NCBI GenBank assembly: GCA_016782785.1
Contig: JADHXV010000003.1
Location: forward strand, 1 to 39,512
Reading direction: 5' to 3'
Source of the DNA: Planctomycetota bacterium
Lineage (GTDB): Bacteria > Planctomycetota > Phycisphaerae > FEN-1346
DNA: 39,512 nucleotides
This document shows positions 8,393 to 15,928 of this stretch, one piece after another; position 1 is the first letter of the stretch; every line of letters starts with the position of its first letter. Under the pieces are notes generated by a model. The model was given only the letters and a program-made list of their open reading frames with translations. It did not search any database and was not told where the DNA came from. The translations under genes were made by a program, and so were the position numbers.

Positions 8393-9132
8393 GCGGCAAG
8401 TCGTCGAAAAAGGGCAGCGGCAAGACCTCGGGCCACGCCGTCAGCGCCGTCCTGCCCGCGTATAACGAGCAGGAGGTGCTTCGGCAGTCGACGGAAGAAC
8501 TGCACGCCGCCCTGGCGAAGGCGTGTGAACGCTTCGAGATCATTATCGTTGACGACGGCTCGACCGACGACACGCCGCGCGTCGCGGACGCGTTGGCCGA
8601 CGAGTACGACGAGGTCCGCGTCATCCACCACCGGCCGAACCAGGGGTACGGGGCGGCCCTTCGGAGCGGGTTCACGAGCGCCAAGATGCCGCTCGTCTTC
8701 TACACCGATGCGGATAGCCAGTTCGTGCCCGGCGAGATCGGCCTTCTGCTGGAGCGCATCGGCGAGGCCGACATCGTCACGGGCTACCGGGCCGACCGGC
8801 AGGACCCGTGGAACCGGAAGGTTTTCTCGTGGGGGTTCAAGAAGTTCATCGGCCTGGTGTTCGGCGTGCGGGTGCGCGACTGCGACTGCGCGTTCAAACT
8901 GTACCGGCGGAAGGTGTTCGACGAGATCACGATCGACTCCAATATGTTTTTCATCGACGCCGAGGTCCTGGCGAAGGCCAACGTCCTGGGGTACCGCATC
9001 GACGAGGTGCCCGTCACGCATCGGCCGCGGGCCGGGGGGCAGAGCACGGTGCGCCTCAGCCACATCCTCTCGACCCTGCGCGAGGCGTGGCACATGCTCG
9101 TCGCCCCGAACCTGCCGGTCCGGCAGCCGTAG
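8389..9132 (+). CDS. glycosyltransferase family 2 (dolichyl/polyprenyl-phosphate sugar synthase-like)
   Basis: 247 residues from ATG 8389. A GT-A fold: SAVLPAYNEQEVL, the nucleotide-binding IIIVDDGSTDDTP, NQGYGAALRSGF, the metal-binding TDADSQF, and DCDCAFKLYRR. This resembles DPMS-like enzymes that load a sugar onto a polyprenyl phosphate. No C-terminal membrane domain is present. An in-frame ATG at 8335 has an equally good GGAGGAG site and would add 18 Arg/Gly/Ala-rich residues encoded by the inserted palindrome; before the insertion the ATG would have overlapped the upstream TGA, so the two genes were probably translationally coupled. Likely partner of the upstream membrane transferase. 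Confidence 0.9.
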   Translation: MSGKSSKKGSGKTSGHAVSAVLPAYNEQEVLRQSTEELHAALAKACERFEIIIVDDGSTDDTPRVADALADEYDEVRVIHHRPNQGYGAALRSGFTSAKMPLVFYTDADSQFVPGEIGLLLERIGEADIVTGYRADRQDPWNRKVFSWGFKKFIGLVFGVRVRDCDCAFKLYRRKVFDEITIDSNMFFIDAEVLAKANVLGYRIDEVPVTHRPRAGGQSTVRLSHILSTLREAWHMLVAPNLPVRQP

Positions 9133-9136
9133 CATG

Positions 9137-9151
9137 CGGCCGAGTAGGCCG
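9137..9151. terminator. possible hairpin between convergent genes
   Basis: CGGCC, loop GAGTA, GGCCG, located in the 30-bp gap between the convergent glycosyltransferase and secreted-protein genes. The stem is short and no T-tract follows, so this is weak. Confidence 0.2.
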
Positions 9152-9162
9152 GGCGCGGCGGG

Positions 9163-10410
9163 TCAGGGTTCCTCGGCGGGCGTCTCGGCGGGCGTGTCCG
9201 CGGACGGTTCGGCGGGCGGCTCTGCCTTGATTGGATGGATGTCGATTCCTGCAAGTCCAGGATACATCGTCCCGGCGATCGAGAGGCGGAGGCTCCGGAC
9301 CGGCACCACCAGGCCCAGGTCGACGATGACGACGCGGCCGGAGGTCATGCCGTCGATGCGGTGCGGTTTCGAGCCGTTGAGGGTAAGCGTGGCCTGGCCC
9401 CACGGGTCGGCGTCGGTCTCGCCGCTTCGGCCGAAGAGGAGGATGTACCGGCCGTGGGCGGGTGGGTCCCACGTGGCCTCGAACCAGCCGCGCGGGTTGT
9501 CCAGCGACCACGCCGTGTCGGTCCGGAGGCCCCCGAAGACGCGCTGCGGCAGTCGGTCGCCCCAGTGGCTGGAGGCCCGGGCGGTTCCGGTGCCGGCCAC
9601 GTTGGCGGTCGGGGGAAAGCCGGCGGCCCAGCGCTCGGCGAAAGTCTCATACGTCACGATGGTAATGGCGGGGAGGGCGACAACGGCGTCGGCCAGGACG
9701 TCGTTGACCTCGGCCAGGCCCTTCTCGACGTTGGCCCGGAGGTCGGGGTCGGGCTCGGCGGCCGCCAGATAGCGCTCGTAGTACGTGCGGGCGCGGAGCA
9801 TGGCGACGTACCGGCCGTGCGGGCTGGCCTCGCGGGCGAGGTCGCGGTACCAGTGGCCGAGCGCGGCGCACGCCCGGGCCGGCAGTTTCTCGATCGACAT
9901 GCCGGCCAGCAGGATGTACTTCTGGGCGGGGTCGTCCTTGGCCAGGTCGAGTTGGCGGGCGGCGGCCTGCGGGTTGTCAAACTCGACTATGTAGATACGC
10001 ATGAGACGCTCGCGCGACTCCTGGTCGTCCGGCTGTTCCTTCAGGTGTTCCTTGAGGCGCATGGCCTGACTCAGAAACCCCTGCCGGGTGGCGGCGTAGT
10101 CGAGTTTGGCCTTGATTTCGTCGTGGTTGACGCCTCGCAGGTTGACGGCCAGTGGCAGGGCCCGCTGGTACAGACGGGCCGCGTCGTCAAAGCGCTTGGC
10201 GGCGAGGTCTTCATCGGCGAACCGGACGAGGAGGGCGGCGAGTTCCTCGCCCGCCTGGATCTTGTCGGGGCCTCGCGCCTGTGCGTACCGGCTCTGGCAG
10301 ACGTCGAGGGCGGCCTGGCGGGCGGCATCGTCCTCGGCGGGCGCCGCGAGGGCCGCCGCGGCCAGGGCCAGGCCCAGAAGGAAGGCCGTCCAGGTGCCAC
10401 CGTTTGCCAT
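9163..10410 (-). CDS. secreted helical-repeat protein, function unknown
   Basis: 415 residues from ATG 10410 (AGCAGGAC upstream; two earlier ATGs exist but lack support). A signal peptide (about 1-23) is followed by a helical region (25-260) rich in TPR-like patterns such as KRFDDAARLYQRALPLA and ARTYYERYLAAAEPD. The C-terminal half (about 270-395) is beta-rich and resembles a galactose-binding or discoidin-like sandwich (WGDRLPQRVFGG, GWFEATWDPPAHGRYILLFGR, GRVVIVDLG). An acidic Pro/Ala/Glu tail ends the protein. The family was not recognised. It lies downstream of the kinase/NtrC pair, separated by palindromes, and may be a target of it (inference). Confidence 0.75.
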   Translation of the reverse strand: MANGGTWTAFLLGLALAAAALAAPAEDDAARQAALDVCQSRYAQARGPDKIQAGEELAALLVRFADEDLAAKRFDDAARLYQRALPLAVNLRGVNHDEIKAKLDYAATRQGFLSQAMRLKEHLKEQPDDQESRERLMRIYIVEFDNPQAAARQLDLAKDDPAQKYILLAGMSIEKLPARACAALGHWYRDLAREASPHGRYVAMLRARTYYERYLAAAEPDPDLRANVEKGLAEVNDVLADAVVALPAITIVTYETFAERWAAGFPPTANVAGTGTARASSHWGDRLPQRVFGGLRTDTAWSLDNPRGWFEATWDPPAHGRYILLFGRSGETDADPWGQATLTLNGSKPHRIDGMTSGRVVIVDLGLVVPVRSLRLSIAGTMYPGLAGIDIHPIKAEPPAEPSADTPAETPAEEP

Positions 10411-10508
10411 GACGGGTCCTGCTTCTCGCATGAGTTTCCGTAGACTGTTACGCACGCGTGGCGGCGGGCGCACGAGAATCTGTGGCTGCGGCGCGGCGCT
10501 TGCCCTTT

Positions 10509-10570
10509 GCGCGGCAGGTCGGGAGACCCGCCGCGCGGGACTTGCTTCGTGAGCGGCCTGTCCAGGCCGC
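10509..10570. repeat. two dispersed hairpins (GGGA-loop family and GGCC family)
   Basis: The first (10509-10536) is a 12-bp stem GCGCGGCAGGTC/GACCCGCCGCGC with one mismatch and a GGGA loop. The second (10553-10570), GCGGCCTG-TC-CAGGCCGC, aligns base for base with the GGCCCGTACGGGCC palindrome, with a compensated C-G to T-A change. Both lie between the NtrC-like gene and the secreted protein. Confidence 0.65.
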
Positions 10571-10588
10571 GCGGCACATCCTGCGCCG

Positions 10589-11977
10589 TCAGTCGGGCGG
10601 GCGCTCGGCCAGGCCGTACTGTTTGATCTTGCGGTACAGGGTCCGCTCGCCGATGCCGAGCATGTCGGCGGTCTTCTGTCGGTTGCCGTTCGTCTCGTCG
10701 AGCGTCCGCTGGATAAGGACGCGTTCGGCGTCCTGGAGGCTCATGCCGGGCGCCAGGCCGGCTGCGGCGGGGGCGCCGTCGCCGGGCCGGATCTCGGCCG
10801 GGATGTCTTCAACGCCGAGCGTCTCGCCTTGCGCCAGGACGATCATCGTCTCAAGCGTGTTGATAAGTTCGCGCACGTTGCCTGGCCAGTCGTAGGCAAC
10901 GAAAACGGTCTGGGCGTCGGGCGTGAGGCCCGTCACGTGCTTGCCGTGTTCGGCGGCCACGCGGCGGAGGTAGTGCTCGATGAGCAGCGGGATATCGTCG
11001 CGGCGGTCGCGGAGCGGCGGCAGGACGATGCGGACCACCTTCAGGCGGAAGTACAGGTCCTTGCGGAACGTCCCCTCCTTGACCAGGTCGTCCAGGTTGC
11101 GATTCGAAGCGCTGATGAGACGCACGTCGACCCGGCGCGGGTCGTTGGAGCCGACGCGGACGATCTCGCGGTTTTCGATGACCCGCAGGAGTTTGATCTG
11201 GATGGGCGTGGGCATGTCGCCCACCTCGTCGAGGAACAGCGTGCCGCCGTTGGCGTGCTCGAAGCGTCCCTTGCGGCTGCTGACGGCGCCGGTGAAAGAC
11301 CCCTTCTCGTGTCCAAAGAGTTCGCTCTCCAGGATGCCCTCGCTGAGGGCGGCGCAGTTGAGGGCCACGAAGTTGTTCTCTCGCCGGGGCGAGTTGTTGT
11401 GGATGGCCTTGGCGACGAGTTCCTTGCCGGTGCCGCTGTCGCCCTCGATGAGGACGGTGGCGTCGGTGGGGGCGATCTGCCGGCAGGTCTGGACGACCCG
11501 GCGGATGGACGCCGACGAGCCGATGATGCCCTCGAACCCGAACCGCTCGTCGAGTTGGGCCGAGAGTTGTTCGGTCCGGCGGACGAGTCGGCGGTGCTCC
11601 AGGGCCTTGGCCACGCGGTCGCGCAGTTCGGCCAGGTTCAGCGGCTTGGTGATGTAGTCGTGGGCGCCGTCGCGCATGGCCTGGACGGCCGTCTCGATGG
11701 ACCCGTGGCCGGTGATGACGATGACCTCGGTCGCCGGGTCCAGCCGCTTCGCCTCGCGCAGGATGTGCATGCCGTCCACCTCGTGCATCACCAGGTCGGT
11801 GATGACGAGGTCGAAGCCGTTGTCCTGGAGCAGGTCGAGGGCGCGCCGCGGCTCGGTGACGACGACGCAGTGGTGGCCGAGGCGGGCCAGCGCCTCATTG
11901 ACGGCGTCGGCCTGGGGCCGGTCGTCCTCGACGATGAGGACGCGGGCGGGCGTGTCGGGTTGGTTGCGATCAGCCAT
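10589..11977 (-). CDS. NtrC-type sigma54-dependent response regulator
   Basis: 462 residues. Receiver domain (12-125) with phospho-acceptor Asp61 (VITDLVM), a conserved T/S site (VITGHGS) and Lys111. AAA+ domain (about 148-385): Walker A GDSGTGKE (179-186), the sigma54-contact loop GSFTGA (226-231, where GAFTGA is usual), Walker B LFLDEVGDM (247-255) and the arginine-finger region LYFRLKVVRI. A Fis-type helix-turn-helix (about 420-460, NRQKTADMLGIGERTLYRKI) binds upstream activating sites. It lies downstream of, and probably pairs with, the histidine kinase. The ribosome-binding site is weak. No clear -24/-12 sigma54 promoter was found in the window, so its targets may lie elsewhere. Confidence 0.95.
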   Translation of the reverse strand: MADRNQPDTPARVLIVEDDRPQADAVNEALARLGHHCVVVTEPRRALDLLQDNGFDLVITDLVMHEVDGMHILREAKRLDPATEVIVITGHGSIETAVQAMRDGAHDYITKPLNLAELRDRVAKALEHRRLVRRTEQLSAQLDERFGFEGIIGSSASIRRVVQTCRQIAPTDATVLIEGDSGTGKELVAKAIHNNSPRRENNFVALNCAALSEGILESELFGHEKGSFTGAVSSRKGRFEHANGGTLFLDEVGDMPTPIQIKLLRVIENREIVRVGSNDPRRVDVRLISASNRNLDDLVKEGTFRKDLYFRLKVVRIVLPPLRDRRDDIPLLIEHYLRRVAAEHGKHVTGLTPDAQTVFVAYDWPGNVRELINTLETMIVLAQGETLGVEDIPAEIRPGDGAPAAAGLAPGMSLQDAERVLIQRTLDETNGNRQKTADMLGIGERTLYRKIKQYGLAERPPD

Positions 11978-12001
11978 GATGAATCAGGTTCGTGGTGTTC
12001 G

Positions 12002-12056
12002 GCGCGGCGGGTGGGGACACCCACCGCGCGGGAATGCGCGTGTTCCGCGCGGGAAT
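12002..12056. repeat. GGGA-loop hairpin plus direct repeat
   Basis: A 12-bp stem (12002-12029, one mismatch, loop GGGA) of the GCGCGG family. Its right edge CCGCGCGGGAAT (12024-12035) is repeated exactly at 12045-12056, and GTGTTC occurs at 11995 and 12040. It sits in the 155-bp gap between kinase and response regulator, genes that are normally adjacent. Confidence 0.65.
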
Positions 12057-12070
12057 CCGTGGAACGAACA

Positions 12071-12116
12071 ACGAGATTCTTCGTCGCCCTGCGGGCTCCT
12101 CAGAATGACATCTGTC
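12071..12116. repeat. widespread GATTCTTCGTCGC...CAGAATGACA intergenic repeat
   Basis: On the minus strand this reads TGTCATTCTGAG...CGACGAAGAATCTC, a sequence type I recall as a common dispersed intergenic repeat in diverse bacterial and metagenomic assemblies (from memory, not searched). It is itself structured: ATTCT/AGAAT arms (12076-12080, 12102-12106) enclose GCCC-TGC-GGGC (12086-12096). Confidence 0.6.
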
Positions 12117-12132
12117 TTGCGATTCCCGCGTG

Positions 12133-12942
12133 TCACGCGCTGTCCTCGGCGGCCGGGAGGTGAATCGTGAAGCGTGTGCCCCGGCCGAGGTCGCTATGCA
12201 CCTCCAGCCGGCCCCGGTGTTCGGTGACGATGCGCCGGACGGTCGGCAGGCCCAGCCCGGTGCCGCCGGAACGTGTAGAGTAATACGGCTGGAAGATTTT
12301 GTCCAGATCCTCCGGGGCGATGCCGGCGCCGGTGTCGGTGACATGAAGGCGGATGTCGCGGCGGTCGCCCTCGGTGGCGATCATGAGTTCGCCGCCGTCG
12401 GGCATGGCGGCCTCGGCGTTCAGGATGAGGTTGGCGACGGCCTGCTTGAGGCGGTCGGCGTCGAGCTCGACGGGCGGCAGGCCCTCGGCCAGGCTGGTCC
12501 GGACCTGGATGCCCGCCCGCTGAAGCCGGTCGGCGTAGAACGCCACGATGTCCTCCACGACGGGGCTCAGCGGCCGGACCTTCAGGCGGACCTCGTGTTT
12601 GCCGGCCAGTTTCAGGAAATCGTCGAGAATCTGCTGGAGGCGAGCGGCCTCCTGTTCCAGGGTATCGAGTTTGCGGACGAGGCGTGCGTCGGCCTTGGCG
12701 CCGGGGCGGTCCAGGTCCTCGCGCAGCAGTTGCAGGTTCAGCGTGAGCGTGGACAGGGGATTGCGGATTTCGTGCGCGAGGCCCCCGGTCAGCGTGCCGA
12801 CGTAGGCCAGGTGTTCGGCGTCGCGGGCCCGGCGTTCGGCGTCCAGGGCCCGCTGCAAGGCCCGGCGCTGAAGGACGCGACCGGCGAGGGCGGAGACCGC
12901 GACCAGCGCCACGCCTGCCACAATCAGCACGAACGGGTACAC
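12133..12942 (-). CDS. NtrB-like sensor histidine kinase
   Basis: 269 residues, GTG start at 12942 behind GGAGA. One N-terminal transmembrane helix (about 3-25) and a short coiled linker lead to the HisKA dimerisation domain with phospho-accepting His57 in GGLAHEIRNPLSTL. The HATPase domain follows with N box (QAVANLILNAEAAMP), G1 box (DTGAGIAPEDLDKIF) and G2 box (GGTGLGLPTVRRIV). No periplasmic sensor or PAS domain is present, so the input signal is unclear. It is read before the NtrC-like regulator and is its likely partner, although a repeat-filled 155-bp gap now separates them. Confidence 0.93.
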   Translation of the reverse strand: MYPFVLIVAGVALVAVSALAGRVLQRRALQRALDAERRARDAEHLAYVGTLTGGLAHEIRNPLSTLTLNLQLLREDLDRPGAKADARLVRKLDTLEQEAARLQQILDDFLKLAGKHEVRLKVRPLSPVVEDIVAFYADRLQRAGIQVRTSLAEGLPPVELDADRLKQAVANLILNAEAAMPDGGELMIATEGDRRDIRLHVTDTGAGIAPEDLDKIFQPYYSTRSGGTGLGLPTVRRIVTEHRGRLEVHSDLGRGTRFTIHLPAAEDSA

Positions 12943-12973
12943 GGCGCGTCTCCAGACCGACCGCCGGCGTCCG

Positions 12974-13020
12974 GCGCCGGGGATAAACCCCGGCGCTACC
13001 GCGGCCCGTACCGGCCGCGC
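12974..13020. repeat. hairpin GCGCCGGGG-ATAAA-CCCCGGCGC and variant GGCC palindrome
   Basis: A perfect 9-bp stem with an ATAAA loop (12974-12996) is followed by CTACC and a one-mismatch copy of the GGCCCGTACGGGCC-type palindrome (13001-13020). Together they fill the gap between pnp and the kinase. The stem could serve as a 3' end stabiliser or terminator for pnp. Confidence 0.6.
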
Positions 13021-13042
13021 GGGGCCCGCGGTCAGACCCGCC

Positions 13043-15145
13043 TTACTCGGCCTTGGCCTCTTCGGCCAGGGCGGCCTTGCGCGACAGTTTGACGCGGCCC
13101 GTGTTGTCGACGTTGATGACCTTGACGCGGAGGATATCGCCCATCTTGACGACGTCGGTGACGTTCTTGACGTACTGGTCGGCCAGTTCGGAGATGTGGC
13201 ACATGCCGTCCTGGCCCGGGAGGATTTCGATGAAGGCGCCGAAGTCCTTGACCGAGACGACGGTGCCGGTGTAGATCCTTCCGACCTCGACCTCGGCGGT
13301 GATCATCTTGACGCGCTCCAGGGCCTCTTCGGCCTTGCTGGCGTCGACGTGGGCGATGGTGACCGTGCCGTCGTCCTCGATCTCGACGGTGGCGCCGGTG
13401 TCGGCCTCGATACTGCGGATGGTCTTGCCGCCTGGGCCGATGACCTTCCCGATCTTCTCCGGGTTGATTCGGATCTGGATGAGGCGCGGCGCGTGGCGGC
13501 TGATTTCGGGCCGCGGCGCCGGGATCGTTTCGAGCATGACCTTGAGAATCTGCATGCGTGCTTCGCGGCCGCAATCGAGGGCGCGGCGGCACACATCCAG
13601 GTCGATGCCCCGGATCTTGAGGTCCAACTGGATGCCAGTGACGCCCTTCTGCGTGCCGGCGACCTTGAAATCCATGTCGCCGATGTTGTCCTCCTCGCCC
13701 TGGATGTCCACGAGCAGGAGGTCCTTCTCGCCGTCGGAGATACGGCCGATGCTGACGCCTGCCACCGGGTCCTTGATGGGGACGCCGGCGTCCATGAGGC
13801 TGAGGGTGGCGCCGCAGACGGTGGCCATGCTGCTGGAGCCGTTCGACTCCATGATGTCCGAGACGATGCGGAGGGTGTAGGGGAACTCCTCGTCGCCGGG
13901 GACGACGCCCTCGAGGCTCTTTTCGGCCAGGGCGCCGTGGCCGATGTCGCGCCGCCGGGGACCGCGAATGAACCGCACCTCGCCCACGGAGAACGGCGGG
14001 AAGTTGTAGTGCAGCATGAAGTGCTTGCGGTATTCCTCGACCAGGCCGTCGATGATCTGCTGGTCATCCACGGTGCCGAGCGTTGTGACGACCAGGGCCT
14101 GCGTTTCGCCGCGAGTAAACAGGGCCGACCCGTGTGTGCGGGGCATGAGGCCGACCTCGCACGCGATGGGCCGGAGTTCGTCGGGCTTGCGGCCGTCGGT
14201 CCGGTCGCCGGCCAGGAGCATGCGTCGGATGAGGCGGTCCTCGACGTTCTGCCAGGCGGCGCGGAAGTCGGCGACGGCCTTCTTGTCGGCCTCGCCCTCG
14301 GGGCCGAGGATGGCCTCGCGGGCCTTGGCCTTGACCGCGTCGCAGGCGGTGCCGCGGTCGATCTTGCCGGGCACGTGCTTGGCCGCCTCGAGGTCGGCCA
14401 TGAACGTCCCCTCGATCTGCTTCTCCAGGGCCGAGACGTCTTTGGGCCCATCGAACGGCAGTTTCTGCACGTTCGCCTGGGCGATGAGTTCCTGCTGCAT
14501 CTCGATGGTGGCGGCGATGAATTCCTGGGCCATAACGAGGCCTTCCAGGACCTTCTCCTCGGGCACCTCGGCCGCGCCCACCTCGATCATGTTGATCGTG
14601 TTGCGGTGGCCGGCGGCGGCCAGGTCGAGCGGTGCGGTGTTGCGCTGGGTGTGTGTTGGCATGAGCACAAGTTCATCATTAATCAGGCCGATACGGACCG
14701 CCCCGATCGGGCCGTCCCACGGGATGCGCGAGAGGCTCAGCGCCGCGCTCGCGCCGATGATCGAGAGGATGTCCGGATCGTTCTCCTGGTCGGCCGACAG
14801 GACCAGCGCCACCACCTGGACCTCGTCGCGGTACCCCTCGGGGAAGAGCGGCCGGATGGGCCGGTCGACCATGCGGCAGGTGAGGGTTTCCTTGGTGGAC
14901 GGGCGTCCTTCGCGCTTGAAGAACCCGCCGGGAATCTTTCCGGCGGCGTAGGTCATCTCGCGGTATTCCACCGTCAGGGGGAAGAAGTCGATGCCTTCGC
15001 GCGGGTCGGCCCGCGTGGCGGTCACCAGGACCACCGTGTCGCCGTACTGCACCAGGGCGCTGCCGTGCGCCTGCTTGGCCATCTTGCCGGTTTCAATGCT
15101 GAGGGTCCGGCCGCCCAGTTCACGTTCGACTCTTAGAGTTGCCAT
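13043..15145 (-). CDS. pnp: polyribonucleotide nucleotidyltransferase (PNPase)
   Basis: 700 residues, the usual length. This phosphorolytic 3'-5' exoribonuclease has two RNase PH-like domains (about 1-230 and 300-545), a linking helical domain, a KH domain (IGPGGKTIRSIEADTGA) and a C-terminal S1 domain (VGRIYTGTVVSVKDFGAFIEILPGQDGMCHISEL). The FFPLTVEYREMTYAAGKIPGGFFKREGRPS stretch and the active-site region GVSIGRI are well kept. Start at ATG 15145 (MATLRVEREL) with GGAGA upstream; an in-frame TTG four codons earlier is less likely. It follows rpsO, the standard rpsO-pnp order. The end is close to the kinase gene. Confidence 0.97.
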   Translation of the reverse strand: MATLRVERELGGRTLSIETGKMAKQAHGSALVQYGDTVVLVTATRADPREGIDFFPLTVEYREMTYAAGKIPGGFFKREGRPSTKETLTCRMVDRPIRPLFPEGYRDEVQVVALVLSADQENDPDILSIIGASAALSLSRIPWDGPIGAVRIGLINDELVLMPTHTQRNTAPLDLAAAGHRNTINMIEVGAAEVPEEKVLEGLVMAQEFIAATIEMQQELIAQANVQKLPFDGPKDVSALEKQIEGTFMADLEAAKHVPGKIDRGTACDAVKAKAREAILGPEGEADKKAVADFRAAWQNVEDRLIRRMLLAGDRTDGRKPDELRPIACEVGLMPRTHGSALFTRGETQALVVTTLGTVDDQQIIDGLVEEYRKHFMLHYNFPPFSVGEVRFIRGPRRRDIGHGALAEKSLEGVVPGDEEFPYTLRIVSDIMESNGSSSMATVCGATLSLMDAGVPIKDPVAGVSIGRISDGEKDLLLVDIQGEEDNIGDMDFKVAGTQKGVTGIQLDLKIRGIDLDVCRRALDCGREARMQILKVMLETIPAPRPEISRHAPRLIQIRINPEKIGKVIGPGGKTIRSIEADTGATVEIEDDGTVTIAHVDASKAEEALERVKMITAEVEVGRIYTGTVVSVKDFGAFIEILPGQDGMCHISELADQYVKNVTDVVKMGDILRVKVINVDNTGRVKLSRKAALAEEAKAE

Positions 15146-15258
15146 AGTCTTCTCCAACCATCCTTTCGATTGCCGACACAGTTCGTTCGCTCACGCCCCT
15201 TGCCGTCCGACACTCCGGGTGCCCCGTCACGGTCTGGGGAATCCGCGCCGCCGGTGGG

Positions 15259-15274
15259 CGAGCCCCGTGGCTCG
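15259..15274 (-). other. hairpin in the rpsO-pnp spacer
   Basis: CGAGCC-loop-GGCTCG (six pairs, four-base loop) lies about 20 bases after the rpsO stop in the 148-bp spacer. In other bacteria this spacer holds an attenuator and RNase III sites for pnp autoregulation; whether this stem does so is inference. Confidence 0.35.
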
Positions 15275-15293
15275 TGGTCCGCCAGCGCGGGAG

Positions 15294-15551
15294 TTACTTA
15301 CGGATGCCCAATCGCTCGATAATGGCCTGGTAACGCTGCCGGTCCTGGCGGGCCAGGTACTTCAGAAGGCTGGCGCGCCGGCCGACCATCTTCAAGAGCC
15401 CTCGCCGGGAGGAGTGGTCCTTGCGGTGGGTCCGAAGGTGTCCCGTCAGGTGGTTGATCCGCTCGGTCAACAGCGCAATCTGGACTTCCGGCGAGCCCGT
15501 ATCGTTCTCGTGCACCCGGTACGTCTGGATGAGTTCCTGCTTCTGCGGCAT
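15294..15551 (-). CDS. rpsO: 30S ribosomal protein S15
   Basis: 85 residues, slightly shorter than the common 88-89. S15 binds 16S rRNA at the central three-way junction and nucleates the platform. Diagnostic stretches: [37 protein letters not shown], then the C-terminal [38 protein letters not shown] precedes the ATG. First gene of the rpsO-pnp unit, about 110 bases from its promoter. Confidence 0.97.
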   Translation of the reverse strand: MPQKQELIQTYRVHENDTGSPEVQIALLTERINHLTGHLRTHRKDHSSRRGLLKMVGRRASLLKYLARQDRQRYQAIIERLGIRK

Positions 15552-15662
15552 GCTCGTCTCCTTGCGACACGTGGGCGGCGGGAGGCGGCCTCTCCCGCGC
15601 CTGAGGCGCCACGTCGTGCGGCGCCACGCCTCGTTCCCATCAACGGCCGCTTCGAGCCTGGT

Positions 15663-15691
15663 ACTTTACCCGACTTGCCGGCGCAAAACAA
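15663..15691 (-). promoter_or_regulatory. sigma70-type promoter for rpsO
   Basis: On the minus strand TTGTTT (15691-15686), 17 bp, TAAAGT (15668-15663). It leaves an untranslated leader of roughly 100 bases before rpsO, room for autoregulatory structure. Confidence 0.55.
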
Positions 15692-15794
15692 CCCTTTTAT
15701 CCCTCGCCTGCGGTTATGGGTGTGCCACGTTTTTCTGGGCGGCGGCCTGATGCGCCGGGTGGCATGGCCACTCGTCTTTGTAGCGTTGCAGTAG

Positions 15795-15928
15795 TAGGCT
15801 CTGTCTGAAAACGCCGCTCTGCCCGTATCGGGGTGCCACCGATTGCTCGCAATCGATGCCGCTTGGGGGCGCACGGGTTGACAAGCAACCCGTGGCACCC
15901 GGCGTTTCGCGTTTTCAGACAGAGCTTA
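15795..15928. mobile_element. MITE-like element with 17-20-bp terminal inverted repeats and TA ends
   Basis: Ends carry GCTCTGTCTGAAAACGC and its exact inverse (15799-15815 and 15909-15925); including the outer bases, 19 of 20 positions match. Both ends are flanked by TA, consistent with a TA target duplication as made by Tc1/mariner-IS630-type transposases. No coding capacity. The interior is highly structured: GGGTGCCAC (15831-15839) pairs with GTGGCACCC (15892-15900), enclosing CGATTGC-TC-GCAATCG (15840-15855) and CACGGGTTG...CAACCCGTG (15872-15894). The right end supplies the TAA stop of the neighbouring minus-strand gene. Confidence 0.75.

Noticed and set aside
13196-15136. Long plus-strand frames opposite pnp, the helicase, pgi and GH15
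   Set aside because: They are antisense frames kept open by high GC and have no recognisable motifs or start signals, while the opposite strand carries clear families.
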